DNA from: Mageeibacillus sp. UBA5747
Lineage (GTDB): Bacteria > Bacillota > Clostridia > Saccharofermentanales > UBA5734
Direction: 5' to 3'
DNA: 20,562 nt
NCBI GenBank assembly: GCA_002419145.1
Contig: DIFN01000010.1
Location: 1 to 20,562, forward strand
Shown in pieces: positions 1 to 6,363 of the stretch (positions within the stretch are counted from its first letter, which is position 1; each line of letters opens with the position of its first letter). The notes under the pieces were generated by a model, which was given only the letters and a program-made list of their open reading frames with translations, did no database searches and was not told the DNA's origin. The position numbers and the translations under genes are program-made.

Positions 1-1
1 A

Positions 2-259
2 CTTGCATCTTCGTTTGGCGGCGGTATGGGCCGCCTACGTGAGGTCTGTGGCGCTCTGACCGGACTTTTCATGGTGGTTGGTTTGCTGTCCGGCTATAGC
101 GATTCAGAAGACCACGAAGCCAAAACGCGCCATTATCAGCTGATCCAGGACTTGGAACAGGCTGTGCCTTTATTGAAAAGAGCCAGCCCTGATGCATGTA
201 CGCCACCAAGGACTAAAACCCAATGTAGAGTTGCGCAGGTCATGGAAGTCAGCCGCTGA
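2..259 (+). pseudogene. C_GCAxxG_C_C family protein, truncated and degraded C-terminal part
   Basis: The frame is open from the left edge and reads a glycine-rich stretch (FGGGMGRLREVCGALTG), then a hydrophobic GLLSGY and an SEDHEAKTRHYQLIQDL segment. This is the characteristic C-terminal half of the C_GCAxxG_C_C family, small cysteine-rich, probably redox or metal-binding proteins of anaerobes. The upstream part lies outside the window. After about position 165 the sequence no longer follows the family: the usual cysteine-containing NGSIxCREL and PRTEEY...KRPC endings are absent, and the frame runs through unrelated residues to a TGA. I therefore call it a remnant joined to another fragment (see 177-338). 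Family recognition is from memory of the motif. The degradation is seen directly as loss of the conserved tail. Confidence 0.55.
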
Positions 260-338
260 TCAGGCCAATGAAATTGTACTGATCGGGTTGACGGATTCAT
301 AGGCGCTGCAGGAAATGCTGGCATCAGAAATTTTATAA
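177..338 (+). pseudogene. Unidentified coding remnant in the next frame
   Basis: In the third plus frame, after a stop at 174-176, a protein-like stretch reads through MHVRHQGLKPNVELRRSWKS and then ADQANEIVLIGLTDS to a TAG at 300-302. It continues in frame as ALQEMLASEIL to a TAA at 336-338. The amphipathic, hydrophobic-alternating texture on both sides of the TAG looks like the end of a real protein with one nonsense change. No start codon with a ribosome binding site precedes it. I do not recognise the family. It may equally be chance; the neighbouring truncated gene makes a deletion scar plausible. From 339 to about 460 I see no gene. Confidence 0.3.
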
Positions 339-461
339 GCCATAGGGGATTCTTTACAAGAAACACGTGGTTTTGGCCAGCTCAGGTTCAAGCACTGGCT
401 TGTGTTTCCGTGACGGATGTTTATTGTACACGCCAGTATCCCGCTCGTTCAGCTGTTTTTA

Positions 462-491
462 TTGACATATGCCCAATAAATTTATTAGAAT
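462..491 (+). promoter_or_regulatory. Sigma-A-type promoter of the ORP cluster
   Basis: A perfect -35 hexamer TTGACA (462-467) is followed after 18 bp by TAGAAT (486-491), five of six matches to the -10 consensus. The start would fall near 498, about 36 bases before the first ATG of the cluster. No sigma-54 type GG/GC element is evident, unlike the orp operons described in Desulfovibrio. Confidence 0.65.
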
Positions 492-516
492 AATTATGAG
501 CAAATGCTAATAAATT
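475..516 (+). promoter_or_regulatory. AT-rich inverted repeat overlapping the -10 and start site
   Basis: AATTTATTAG (479-488) is repeated as its exact reverse complement CTAATAAATT (507-516), separated by 18 bp. The left arm also lies in a perfect 12-bp palindrome AATAAATTTATT (475-486). The octamer AATAAATT occurs at 475 and again at 509. The arms cover the -10 element and the probable start site, which is where a repressor would bind. The regulator is unknown; the UPF0251 protein of the same cluster is one candidate. Confidence 0.4.
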
Positions 517-533
517 GAAAGCAGGTGAGTGAG

Positions 534-950
534 ATGCGCGTGATTGTAACCAGTACCGGACCCACGATCGATTCCCCGATGGACCCCCGACTGGGCAGGG
601 CCGAATACTTTCTGATCGTTGATACGGATACCATGAAGACAACGGCCATTGACAACGCTTCCCGGCATGCTTCCGGTGGAGCAGGGATAGCCGCTGCGCA
701 AGCGGTCATCGACGCCCGGGTGGATGCCCTAGTGACTGGCCATTTGGGGCCCAATGCCCTTAACGTGCTGCGTGATTCCAAAGTCGACTTATATGAAGGA
801 ACCCATTCAAGTGTCGAGGACAATCTAAACCAGCTGAAAGCAGGACAGCTCAAGCCCATTGCAACCGGTGGGGAGCCTCACTACGGCCAGGGTGGCGGCA
901 TGGGCCAGGGCGGCAGTACGGGACAGGGCCGCCGTGGAGGCCAGCTGTGA
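534..950 (+). CDS. Orange-protein/NifX-like metal-cofactor binding protein
   Basis: This 138-residue protein belongs to the dinitrogenase iron-molybdenum cofactor biosynthesis superfamily (NifX/NafY/ORP, PF02579). The domain covers residues 1 to about 112, starting MRVIVTSTGPTIDSPMDPRLG and including the typical GHLGPNALNVL and LYEGTHSSVEDNL segments. The last 25 or so residues form a Gly/Gln-rich tail. Family members bind Fe-Mo type clusters, or the Mo-Cu-S cluster of the Desulfovibrio orange protein, in the cytoplasm. I prefer ATG 534, with GGTGAG just upstream (524-529), over GTG 525, because 525 lies inside that ribosome binding site; spacing is short. It is the first gene after the promoter and overlaps the next ATPase gene by 4 bases, so it is translationally coupled to it. 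The bound metal cannot be told from sequence. Confidence 0.82.
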   Translation: MRVIVTSTGPTIDSPMDPRLGRAEYFLIVDTDTMKTTAIDNASRHASGGAGIAAAQAVIDARVDALVTGHLGPNALNVLRDSKVDLYEGTHSSVEDNLNQLKAGQLKPIATGGEPHYGQGGGMGQGGSTGQGRRGGQL

Positions 951-1786
951 GAATTGCTGTCCTGAGCGGCAAAGGTGGGACCGGCAAAACGACGGTGGCT
1001 GCCAGCCTGGCCTTGGTCACGACCAATAGCCAGTACATTGACTGCGATGTCGAGGAACCTAATGGTTTCTTGTATTTGAAACCGGAATTTTCCCGCTCCT
1101 CTGAAGTCAAAGTCCGAGTGCCTCAGATCGACGAGTCGATTTGTACCCGTTGTGGTGCCTGTGCCCGGATCTGCCAGTTCAACGCCTTAGCTGTGACCCC
1201 CAAGCGGGTCCTGACATTTTCCGAGTTGTGCCATCATTGTGGGGCGTGTTCTTTGGTTTGCGAGGCGGGCGCCATCACGGAAGTCGATCGCCGGATCGGT
1301 GTGATCGAAGCTGACGCGATCGGGTTTGCTGTCCAGGGTCGTCTGGATGTTGGTGAGCCAGTTGGGATTCCGATCCTGGACGATCTCAAGCTTTGGATTG
1401 AGCCAAGCTGGACCGCGATTCTGGATTGTCCCCCTGGGGCATCCTGTGCCGTTGTCCATTCGCTCGAAGACTGCGATTTTGCCATCTTGGTGACAGAACC
1501 GACACCATTTGGTTTGCACGACCTTAAGATTGCTGCCGAGCTGGTCAAAACCATGGGGATCCCGGCCGGGATCGTGCTCAACAAAGCAGGCAAAGAAAAT
1601 TCAATCATCGAAATCTTTTCTGCTGAACACAATCTGCCGATTCTGCTCAAAATCCCCTATAGCCGAAAAATTGCCACCGATTATTCGAACGGAATTCTGC
1701 CTGTTCAGGCCAGTTCCGAATGGGCGTACCTTTTTGGCGAACTGGCAGCCAAGCTGCCCGGTCTGGTCGGGGAGGTGCAGCCATGA
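947..1786 (+). CDS. MinD-superfamily ATPase with inserted 4Fe-4S ferredoxin domain (first copy)
   Basis: A 279-residue SIMIBI-class P-loop ATPase. The deviant Walker A motif KGGTGKTT is at residues 9-16 and the DCPPG Walker B/switch motif at about 160-164. Between them is a two-cluster ferredoxin insertion with cysteines 66, 69, 72, 76 and 95, 98, 101, 105 (CxxCxxCxxxC twice). Such proteins sit beside ORP/NifX proteins in anaerobes and in the Desulfovibrio orp operon, where they are thought to help build or insert the metal cluster at the expense of ATP. The GTG start overlaps the previous stop by 4 bases. The next gene is a second copy of the same architecture, suggesting a heterodimer. The protein is complete and soluble, with no signal peptide. 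Confidence 0.88.
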   Translation: MRIAVLSGKGGTGKTTVAASLALVTTNSQYIDCDVEEPNGFLYLKPEFSRSSEVKVRVPQIDESICTRCGACARICQFNALAVTPKRVLTFSELCHHCGACSLVCEAGAITEVDRRIGVIEADAIGFAVQGRLDVGEPVGIPILDDLKLWIEPSWTAILDCPPGASCAVVHSLEDCDFAILVTEPTPFGLHDLKIAAELVKTMGIPAGIVLNKAGKENSIIEIFSAEHNLPILLKIPYSRKIATDYSNGILPVQASSEWAYLFGELAAKLPGLVGEVQP

Positions 1787-2646
1787 AGCAGATTGTCTTT
1801 ATCAGCGGCAAAGGAGGGACTGGCAAGAGCACTCTGGTTGCCTCGCTGGGGTACCTGGTCCAGAACAAAATGCTGGCTGACTGTGATGTCGATGCCCCAA
1901 ACATCCATCTGCTGTTTGATGGCCAGGAGTTATACCGGGCTGATTATTCTGGCGGTAAGAAAGCAGTGATTGACCTGAATGTTTGCATTGCCTGCGGCAG
2001 ATGCCGGGAGGTCTGCCGTTTCAACGCCATCAGCCCTGAATTTGTCGTATCCAGCATGGCTTGCGAAGGTTGTGCAGCCTGCACCGTGGTTTGCCCGGTC
2101 GATGCCATCACCCTCAACGATGCCCAATCGGGCCAGACTTTTGTCCATGAGACCGCTTGGGGGCGCTTTGCCCATGCCCGGCTGTCTATCGGTGCCGACG
2201 GCTCAGGCAAGCTGGTGACCCAGGTCAGGCGCAATTTGTCCGAATTCCAGCAGCATGAAGACTACGTTTTAATGGATGGCTCCCCCGGAATCGGCTGTTC
2301 GGTCATCTCTTCCATCACGGGCACCGACGCTGTGGTGGCAGTTTCCGAACCAACTCCGACAGGACGGCATGACCTTGATCGCGTCTTGTCCACAGCGGAA
2401 CACTTCAAAGTCCCGGCGTATGTCTGCATCAACAAATTTGATCTCAACCCAGCTATCAGCGCACAAATTGAATCAGATTGCCAAGCCAGGAACGTAGCGG
2501 TCATCGGGAAAATCCCATTTGAACCTTTGGTTGTGGACGCTTTGCAGCATGGCCAGACCCCAGTCCAAGCCAAAATCCAGACGGTCATCGAGCCCATCGA
2601 GAAACTGTGGCAGAACCTGACAGCAGCGTTGGCTCGCCAGCGCTGA
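1783..2646 (+). CDS. MinD-superfamily ATPase with inserted 4Fe-4S ferredoxin domain (second copy)
   Basis: A 287-residue paralogue of the preceding ATPase. It has Walker A KGGTGKST at residues 10-17, ferredoxin cysteines 68, 71, 74, 78 and 94, 97, 100, 104, and MDGSPGIGC with the Walker B aspartate near 165. The start is ATG 1783, preceded by GGGGAGG at about 1769-1775 and overlapping the upstream stop by 4 bases; a longer reading from 1720 would place 21 unrelated residues before the conserved beta strand. Tandem MinD/ferredoxin pairs are a hallmark of ORP-type clusters. The two copies differ in cluster spacing and in the segment after the second cluster, so they are diverged partners and not a recent duplication. 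The role in ORP metal-cluster assembly is inferred from context. Confidence 0.88.
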   Translation: MKQIVFISGKGGTGKSTLVASLGYLVQNKMLADCDVDAPNIHLLFDGQELYRADYSGGKKAVIDLNVCIACGRCREVCRFNAISPEFVVSSMACEGCAACTVVCPVDAITLNDAQSGQTFVHETAWGRFAHARLSIGADGSGKLVTQVRRNLSEFQQHEDYVLMDGSPGIGCSVISSITGTDAVVAVSEPTPTGRHDLDRVLSTAEHFKVPAYVCINKFDLNPAISAQIESDCQARNVAVIGKIPFEPLVVDALQHGQTPVQAKIQTVIEPIEKLWQNLTAALARQR

Positions 2647-2672
2647 TGACCGTGCAAAAAAGGGGAATGGCC

Positions 2673-3059
2673 ATGGGCAGGCCTGTCAAATGGCGCCGAG
2701 TCAGTCAAATGCCTGAAGTCCTGGAGCAGGAAGATTGCGCAGGCCAGATGCAAATTTCACGTCCGATGTTTCAACACATTCTGATGAATGCTCGTCAGAA
2801 AATTGCTGACAGCTTGATTCATGGCAAAGGGATCCGGATAGAAGGCGGTACATTCACGCGCAATGTCTGCCCGGTCCAGTGCCTGCCCTGTGGCAAGATC
2901 TGGGTTGAAAGCAGCGAAGTTCTGCGCCAGGAAAAATCCCACTATCTCTGTCCGGACTGCGGTTCGGACCGGATTGTCTGCGCGCCGGATATTGAGCAAG
3001 CTGGCCAACGAGCGACTCAATCAAGAAGTGAACGAGGTGCGAGACCATGCTTCAAATGA
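2673..3059 (+). CDS. UPF0251 (DUF134) predicted DNA-binding protein with internal deletion and C-terminal zinc ribbon
   Basis: The 128-residue product begins MGRPVKWRRVSQMPE, the standard UPF0251 N-terminus, then passes directly to EDCAGQMQISRPMFQHILMNARQKIA, the sigma-region-4-like helix-turn-helix, and then GKGIRIEGG. In the family these two blocks are separated by roughly 35-40 residues containing the conserved acidic DEYEAIRL-like helix, which is missing here in frame. The C-terminal third carries CxxxCxxC-like and CPDCG cysteine motifs suggesting a zinc ribbon. ATG 2673 has AGGGGA at 2661-2666; the longer reading from 2607 overlaps the previous gene and has no support. UPF0251 genes commonly accompany NifX/ORP and MinD-type ATPase genes and may regulate them. 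With its first helices gone, DNA binding may be impaired. Confidence 0.7.
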   Translation: MGRPVKWRRVSQMPEVLEQEDCAGQMQISRPMFQHILMNARQKIADSLIHGKGIRIEGGTFTRNVCPVQCLPCGKIWVESSEVLRQEKSHYLCPDCGSDRIVCAPDIEQAGQRATQSRSERGARPCFK

Positions 3060-3553
3060 CCATATTGACGGATGACAGTGCCCGGAAGCGGGGACTTCTG
3101 GCAGAACACGGCCTTTCCCTGTGGATCGAAAGCAACCAGGACAAGATCTTGTTCGACACTGGACAAACCGATGTCTACCTGAAAAACGCTCAGACACTAG
3201 GCATTGATAAGGAAAAGGCCCAAGCGATCGTGATCAGCCATGGACATTATGATCATGGCGGTGGCCTGGTCTGGTTTTCGCTCCGGGTAAATGGCCCCCA
3301 GGTCTTTCTTCATCCGGAAGCCTTGCTGCCCAAGTTCGGCCTGGCCAAGAATCTCAAGGCGCCACACCACCCGGTTGGATTGCCCTGACGGATCGAACAG
3401 ATCAATCACTTGGACTCGCTTGTAACCTACAATACTTCGACCACAAACTTGGCCGATCGTTTGTACCTGTGTGCCGATATACCGTCTACGAAACAGCAAC
3501 TGGGAGACGTTGTCGTTTCAGCCTGTGCCGGAGACACGATCACGCTGGACTGA
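3047..3553 (+). pseudogene. Metallo-beta-lactamase-fold hydrolase, interrupted and internally deleted
   Basis: The first 113 codons encode the N-terminal part of an MBL-fold protein of the type annotated as dihydropterin/ribofuranosylaminobenzene phosphate synthase-related: AEHGLSLWIES, ILFDTGQTD and the metal motif SHGHYDHGGG. A TGA at 3386-3388 interrupts it. The same frame then continues with family-like sequence (DRLYLCADIPST) and ends with LGDVVVSACAGDTITLD, resembling the extreme C-terminus of such proteins, before a stop at 3551-3553. About 100 central residues, including later metal ligands, are missing. The ATG at 3047 overlaps the upstream gene by 13 bases and has GAGGTG at 3034-3039. 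I regard it as inactive. Such hydrolases often neighbour NifX/MinD-type genes. Confidence 0.68.
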
Positions 3554-3595
3554 TCGCCACCAGCGATCCTCAAATAGACAGGAGAAAGAAACATT

Positions 3596-4864
3596 ATGTC
3601 AGATTCACATCATGCCACGGAGCACAGCAAGAATCCGGATTTTGATCTGGAAAACAATCCCAATAACTCCATTCACCGTGTCATCGCCGTTGTCAGCGGC
3701 AAAGGTGGTGTTGGCAAGTCCATGGTGACCAGCCTGCTGGCTACTACCATACAGCGTTTGGGGCGCAAAGTCGGAGTCCTTGATGCCGACATCACGGGCC
3801 CGTCGATTCCGAAACTATTCGGCGTACAGGACCAGCGCCCTGTGCCGACCGAGGCGGGGATGCTGCCGGTCGAGTCGAAACGGGGCATGAAAGTCATGTC
3901 GATCAATGTCCTGCTCGATGATGCCGAATCACCGGTGGTCTGGCGCGGTCCGATTCTGGCCAATACCGTAAAGCAATTCTGGACGGACGTTGTCTGGGGC
4001 GACTTGGACTTTATGTTCCTCGACATGCCGCCGGGAACAGGCGATGTGCCGCTCACGGTTTTCCAGTCGATTCCGCTCGATGGCATCATCATTGTCACGT
4101 CTCCGCAAGAATTGGTATCCATGATCGTCAAAAAAGCTGTCAACATGGCCCAAAAGATGGATATCCCGATCATTGGCATCGTCGAGAACATGAGCCATGT
4201 CATTTGCCCCGGCTGCGGTGAAATAATCAAAATCTTCGGCGACCGTGCAACAGAGGCGTTGGCGATCGAATGGGGGATCCCCTTCCTGGGCAGCTTGCCG
4301 ATTGATCCGACCCTGACCGAGCTCTGTGACCAAGGCCAGATCGAATCCGCGGCAATTGACTATCTGGACAAGGCCGTCACAGCCCTGCAGAAAATCCCTG
4401 CCAAAGGCCAGCGCACAGCCGAACCAATTGCTCCAGATCAAGAAAGCGCACCTGCCAGTACGCAGGCAAGCATACAGGAGGTAACCGTGAAAAAGATCGC
4501 TATTGCTGCAGAAGGCCACTCTGTCTGTGAACATTTTGGCCATTGTGAAGGTTTCAACATCTACACCACCCAAAACGGAGCGATTGTCGCCCAGGATTTT
4601 CTGGCGAACCCTGGCCATAAACCAGGTTTGCTGCCCAATCTGCTCAATGAACAGGGGGTCCATGTCGTGATCGCAGGTGGCATGGGTGCGGGTGCAATCG
4701 ATATTTTCAATGACAAGGGAATCGATGTCATCACAGGCGCTCGGGGCATGGTTGACCAGACGATTGCGACCTATCTCGATGGCAAACTGCTCTCGACCGG
4801 CTCCGTTTGCCACGACCATCAGCATGGGGGAGACTGCGGCGAGCACTCATCTGACCTTTCATAG
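3596..4864 (+). CDS. Mrp/NBP35-family Fe-S carrier ATPase fused to a C-terminal ORP/NifX domain (MrpORP-like)
   Basis: A 422-residue fusion. Residues about 26-265 are a Mrp/Nbp35 ATPase: Walker A GKGGVGKS at 35-42, DADITGPS at 63-70, DMPPGTGD at 143-150, and the cluster-bridging CPGC at 204-207. After a linker of about 30 residues, residues 298-410 form a NifX/ORP domain (VKKIAIAAEGHSVCEHFGHC onward), ending in a His/Cys-rich tail. The same fusion, MrpORP, is part of the Desulfovibrio orp system; Mrp proteins carry and transfer Fe-S clusters. AGGAGA at 3580-3585 supports ATG 3596. It is separated by 42 bases from the broken MBL gene, so it probably belongs to the same operon. A strong internal start lies exactly at the domain junction (see 4476-4489). 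Confidence 0.9.
   Translation: MSDSHHATEHSKNPDFDLENNPNNSIHRVIAVVSGKGGVGKSMVTSLLATTIQRLGRKVGVLDADITGPSIPKLFGVQDQRPVPTEAGMLPVESKRGMKVMSINVLLDDAESPVVWRGPILANTVKQFWTDVVWGDLDFMFLDMPPGTGDVPLTVFQSIPLDGIIIVTSPQELVSMIVKKAVNMAQKMDIPIIGIVENMSHVICPGCGEIIKIFGDRATEALAIEWGIPFLGSLPIDPTLTELCDQGQIESAAIDYLDKAVTALQKIPAKGQRTAEPIAPDQESAPASTQASIQEVTVKKIAIAAEGHSVCEHFGHCEGFNIYTTQNGAIVAQDFLANPGHKPGLLPNLLNEQGVHVVIAGGMGAGAIDIFNDKGIDVITGARGMVDQTIATYLDGKLLSTGSVCHDHQHGGDCGEHSSDLS
4476..4489 (+). promoter_or_regulatory. Internal Shine-Dalgarno and GTG start at the Mrp-ORP fusion junction
   Basis: AGGAGGT (4476-4482) lies 4 bases before an in-frame GTG (4487), codon 298 of the fusion, immediately before the first beta strand of the ORP domain. 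The spacing and strength match genuine start sites elsewhere in the window. It could direct synthesis of a separate ORP domain of about 125 residues, or be a relic of two genes that became fused. Confidence 0.5.
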
Positions 4865-4947
4865 GTTCCATTCAAATTCCTGACAATTTCAACACATCTT
4901 CTGTCTAAGCTTAGGGTTATCCAAAGCGAAACAGAGGATGTGTTTTC

Positions 4948-6363
4948 ATGAAACGAACCTTTAGAACAGCCCTCATCTTGAGCCTGATTCTGGCTCTGCT
5001 GCTGGCAGGGACGGCCTGCAGTTCGAGTGCAGAAAGTGAAGCTCCCAAAATCAGCGTCCAGGCAGTCAAAACGGGCGATCTCCTGATCGGCCAGTATGCC
5101 GATGGTCGAGTGCTCATTCCCTCGGCAGAGATCTTCTCACCGATCACAGGGACGATTGCAGATGTGCTGGTCGAACCGGGCCAGACGGTTGCCGTTGGCG
5201 AAAGCCTGGCCCGACTGGAAACAGGTGACTTGGAGGCTGCAGTGACTGCTGCTGAGCTTGATGTCAGGAAAGCCGAAGAAGGCCTGAACGAGGCCAGACT
5301 CCAGCGAACTTACACCATCTCCTCCGAAGAGGTCAAACTGGTTTCTTTGGAACGAGAAATTTACGATTCGCGTTACAAGGCGATCGAGGATTATAACCAG
5401 CAGATCCTCAAGATCGATTATCTGAAAAATTCCGATCTGTCTGTCACCAATGCTGAAATAGCTCTGGAGCAGGCAAAGGAAGCTTACGACGAAAATTCGA
5501 CCTCAGTCAACGAGCTGGCTATCGACAAAGCGCAAGTCGCTCTCGATGAAGCCATCCAAACCCGGGATTACAACCTGGCGCTCGAACAGCAGAAACTGGT
5601 TCCGATCGAGCGTGCTTATCTCGAGGCCCAGGCGGATCTTGCCAATGACCCGGCCATCTACACCGAATACAGCCAGAATTATGACATTCAGAAACTGAAA
5701 GTCGATTATCTGAGGCAATCAGACGCAGCGGTGACGACAGCCCAGCTTGTCCTCGAAGATGCCAAGGCTCGCCTGGCCCAAGCACAGGATGATCTAGCTC
5801 AGACGGATATCAAAGCGCCTGTCGCCGGAATTGTGAAATCAGTTGCCATCGAGCCCGGCGATCTGGTTTCCGCCGCTACAGTCAGCAGCACAACCAGCCT
5901 TATGACCATTGCCCAGACGGATACAGTCCAAGTGACAGCCAACATCACTGAGACCGATATTACTGGCATTGAGGTATGTCAGGCCATGCGCATCACCGTC
6001 GATGCCCTTTCCTTGGAAAACCAGGCCGGATCGGTCAGCGAAATCAGCCTGACGCCCAAAATCGACAGCACCGGGATTGTTACATATCTGGTTACCGGTA
6101 CATTTACAGATCCAGATGCCCGGATCCTTGATGGCATGACGACTTTCATCACGTTCATCAAAAAAGAAAAACCCGCTGTCCTTCTCGTGTCGAACAAAGC
6201 CGTGTACATCAAAGACAGCCAGCAATATGTCACCGTTCAGAAAGAGGATGGTACCCTCGAAGAACGTTCCGTGACATGCGGCCTGACCAATGGCACTGTC
6301 AGTGAAGTGCTCGAAGGCCTTGTAGCCGGCGATAAAGTGGTGACAGGTGGGATCGAGCGATGA
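4948..6363 (+). CDS. MacA/HlyD-type membrane-fusion (adaptor) lipoprotein of an ABC exporter
   Basis: The 471-residue protein has a basic N-terminus, a hydrophobic segment at about 7-20 and a cysteine at 24 (LLAGTAC), suggesting a lipoprotein signal, although the lipobox is not ideal. Residues about 65-92 (SPITGTIADVLVEPGQTVAV and following) are a biotinyl-lipoyl-like half. Residues about 95-285 are a long Ala/Glu/Gln-rich coiled-coil hairpin. The second lipoyl half, with IKAPVAGIVKSVAIEPGDLV, and a beta-barrel region follow. This is the RND/MacA periplasmic-adaptor architecture; in monoderms it extends from the membrane surface. AGAGGA at 4933-4938 supports ATG 4948. Its stop overlaps the permease start by 4 bases. 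A CTGACA at 4880-4885 might be a -35 box, but no clear -10 follows. Substrate unknown. Confidence 0.85.
   Translation: MKRTFRTALILSLILALLLAGTACSSSAESEAPKISVQAVKTGDLLIGQYADGRVLIPSAEIFSPITGTIADVLVEPGQTVAVGESLARLETGDLEAAVTAAELDVRKAEEGLNEARLQRTYTISSEEVKLVSLEREIYDSRYKAIEDYNQQILKIDYLKNSDLSVTNAEIALEQAKEAYDENSTSVNELAIDKAQVALDEAIQTRDYNLALEQQKLVPIERAYLEAQADLANDPAIYTEYSQNYDIQKLKVDYLRQSDAAVTTAQLVLEDAKARLAQAQDDLAQTDIKAPVAGIVKSVAIEPGDLVSAATVSSTTSLMTIAQTDTVQVTANITETDITGIEVCQAMRITVDALSLENQAGSVSEISLTPKIDSTGIVTYLVTGTFTDPDARILDGMTTFITFIKKEKPAVLLVSNKAVYIKDSQQYVTVQKEDGTLEERSVTCGLTNGTVSEVLEGLVAGDKVVTGGIER

Noticed and set aside
3386..3388. In-frame TGA as selenocysteine or other recoding in the MBL gene
   Set aside because: No SECIS-like hairpin is obvious after it, the position is not a known redox site, the downstream part lacks about 100 residues, and TGA ends many other genes here. 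A pseudogene is simpler.
3929..4846. Minus-strand open frame of 305 codons opposite the Mrp-ORP gene
   Set aside because: It mirrors a clearly coding gene, and the translation is Asp/Arg/His-biased without domain features.
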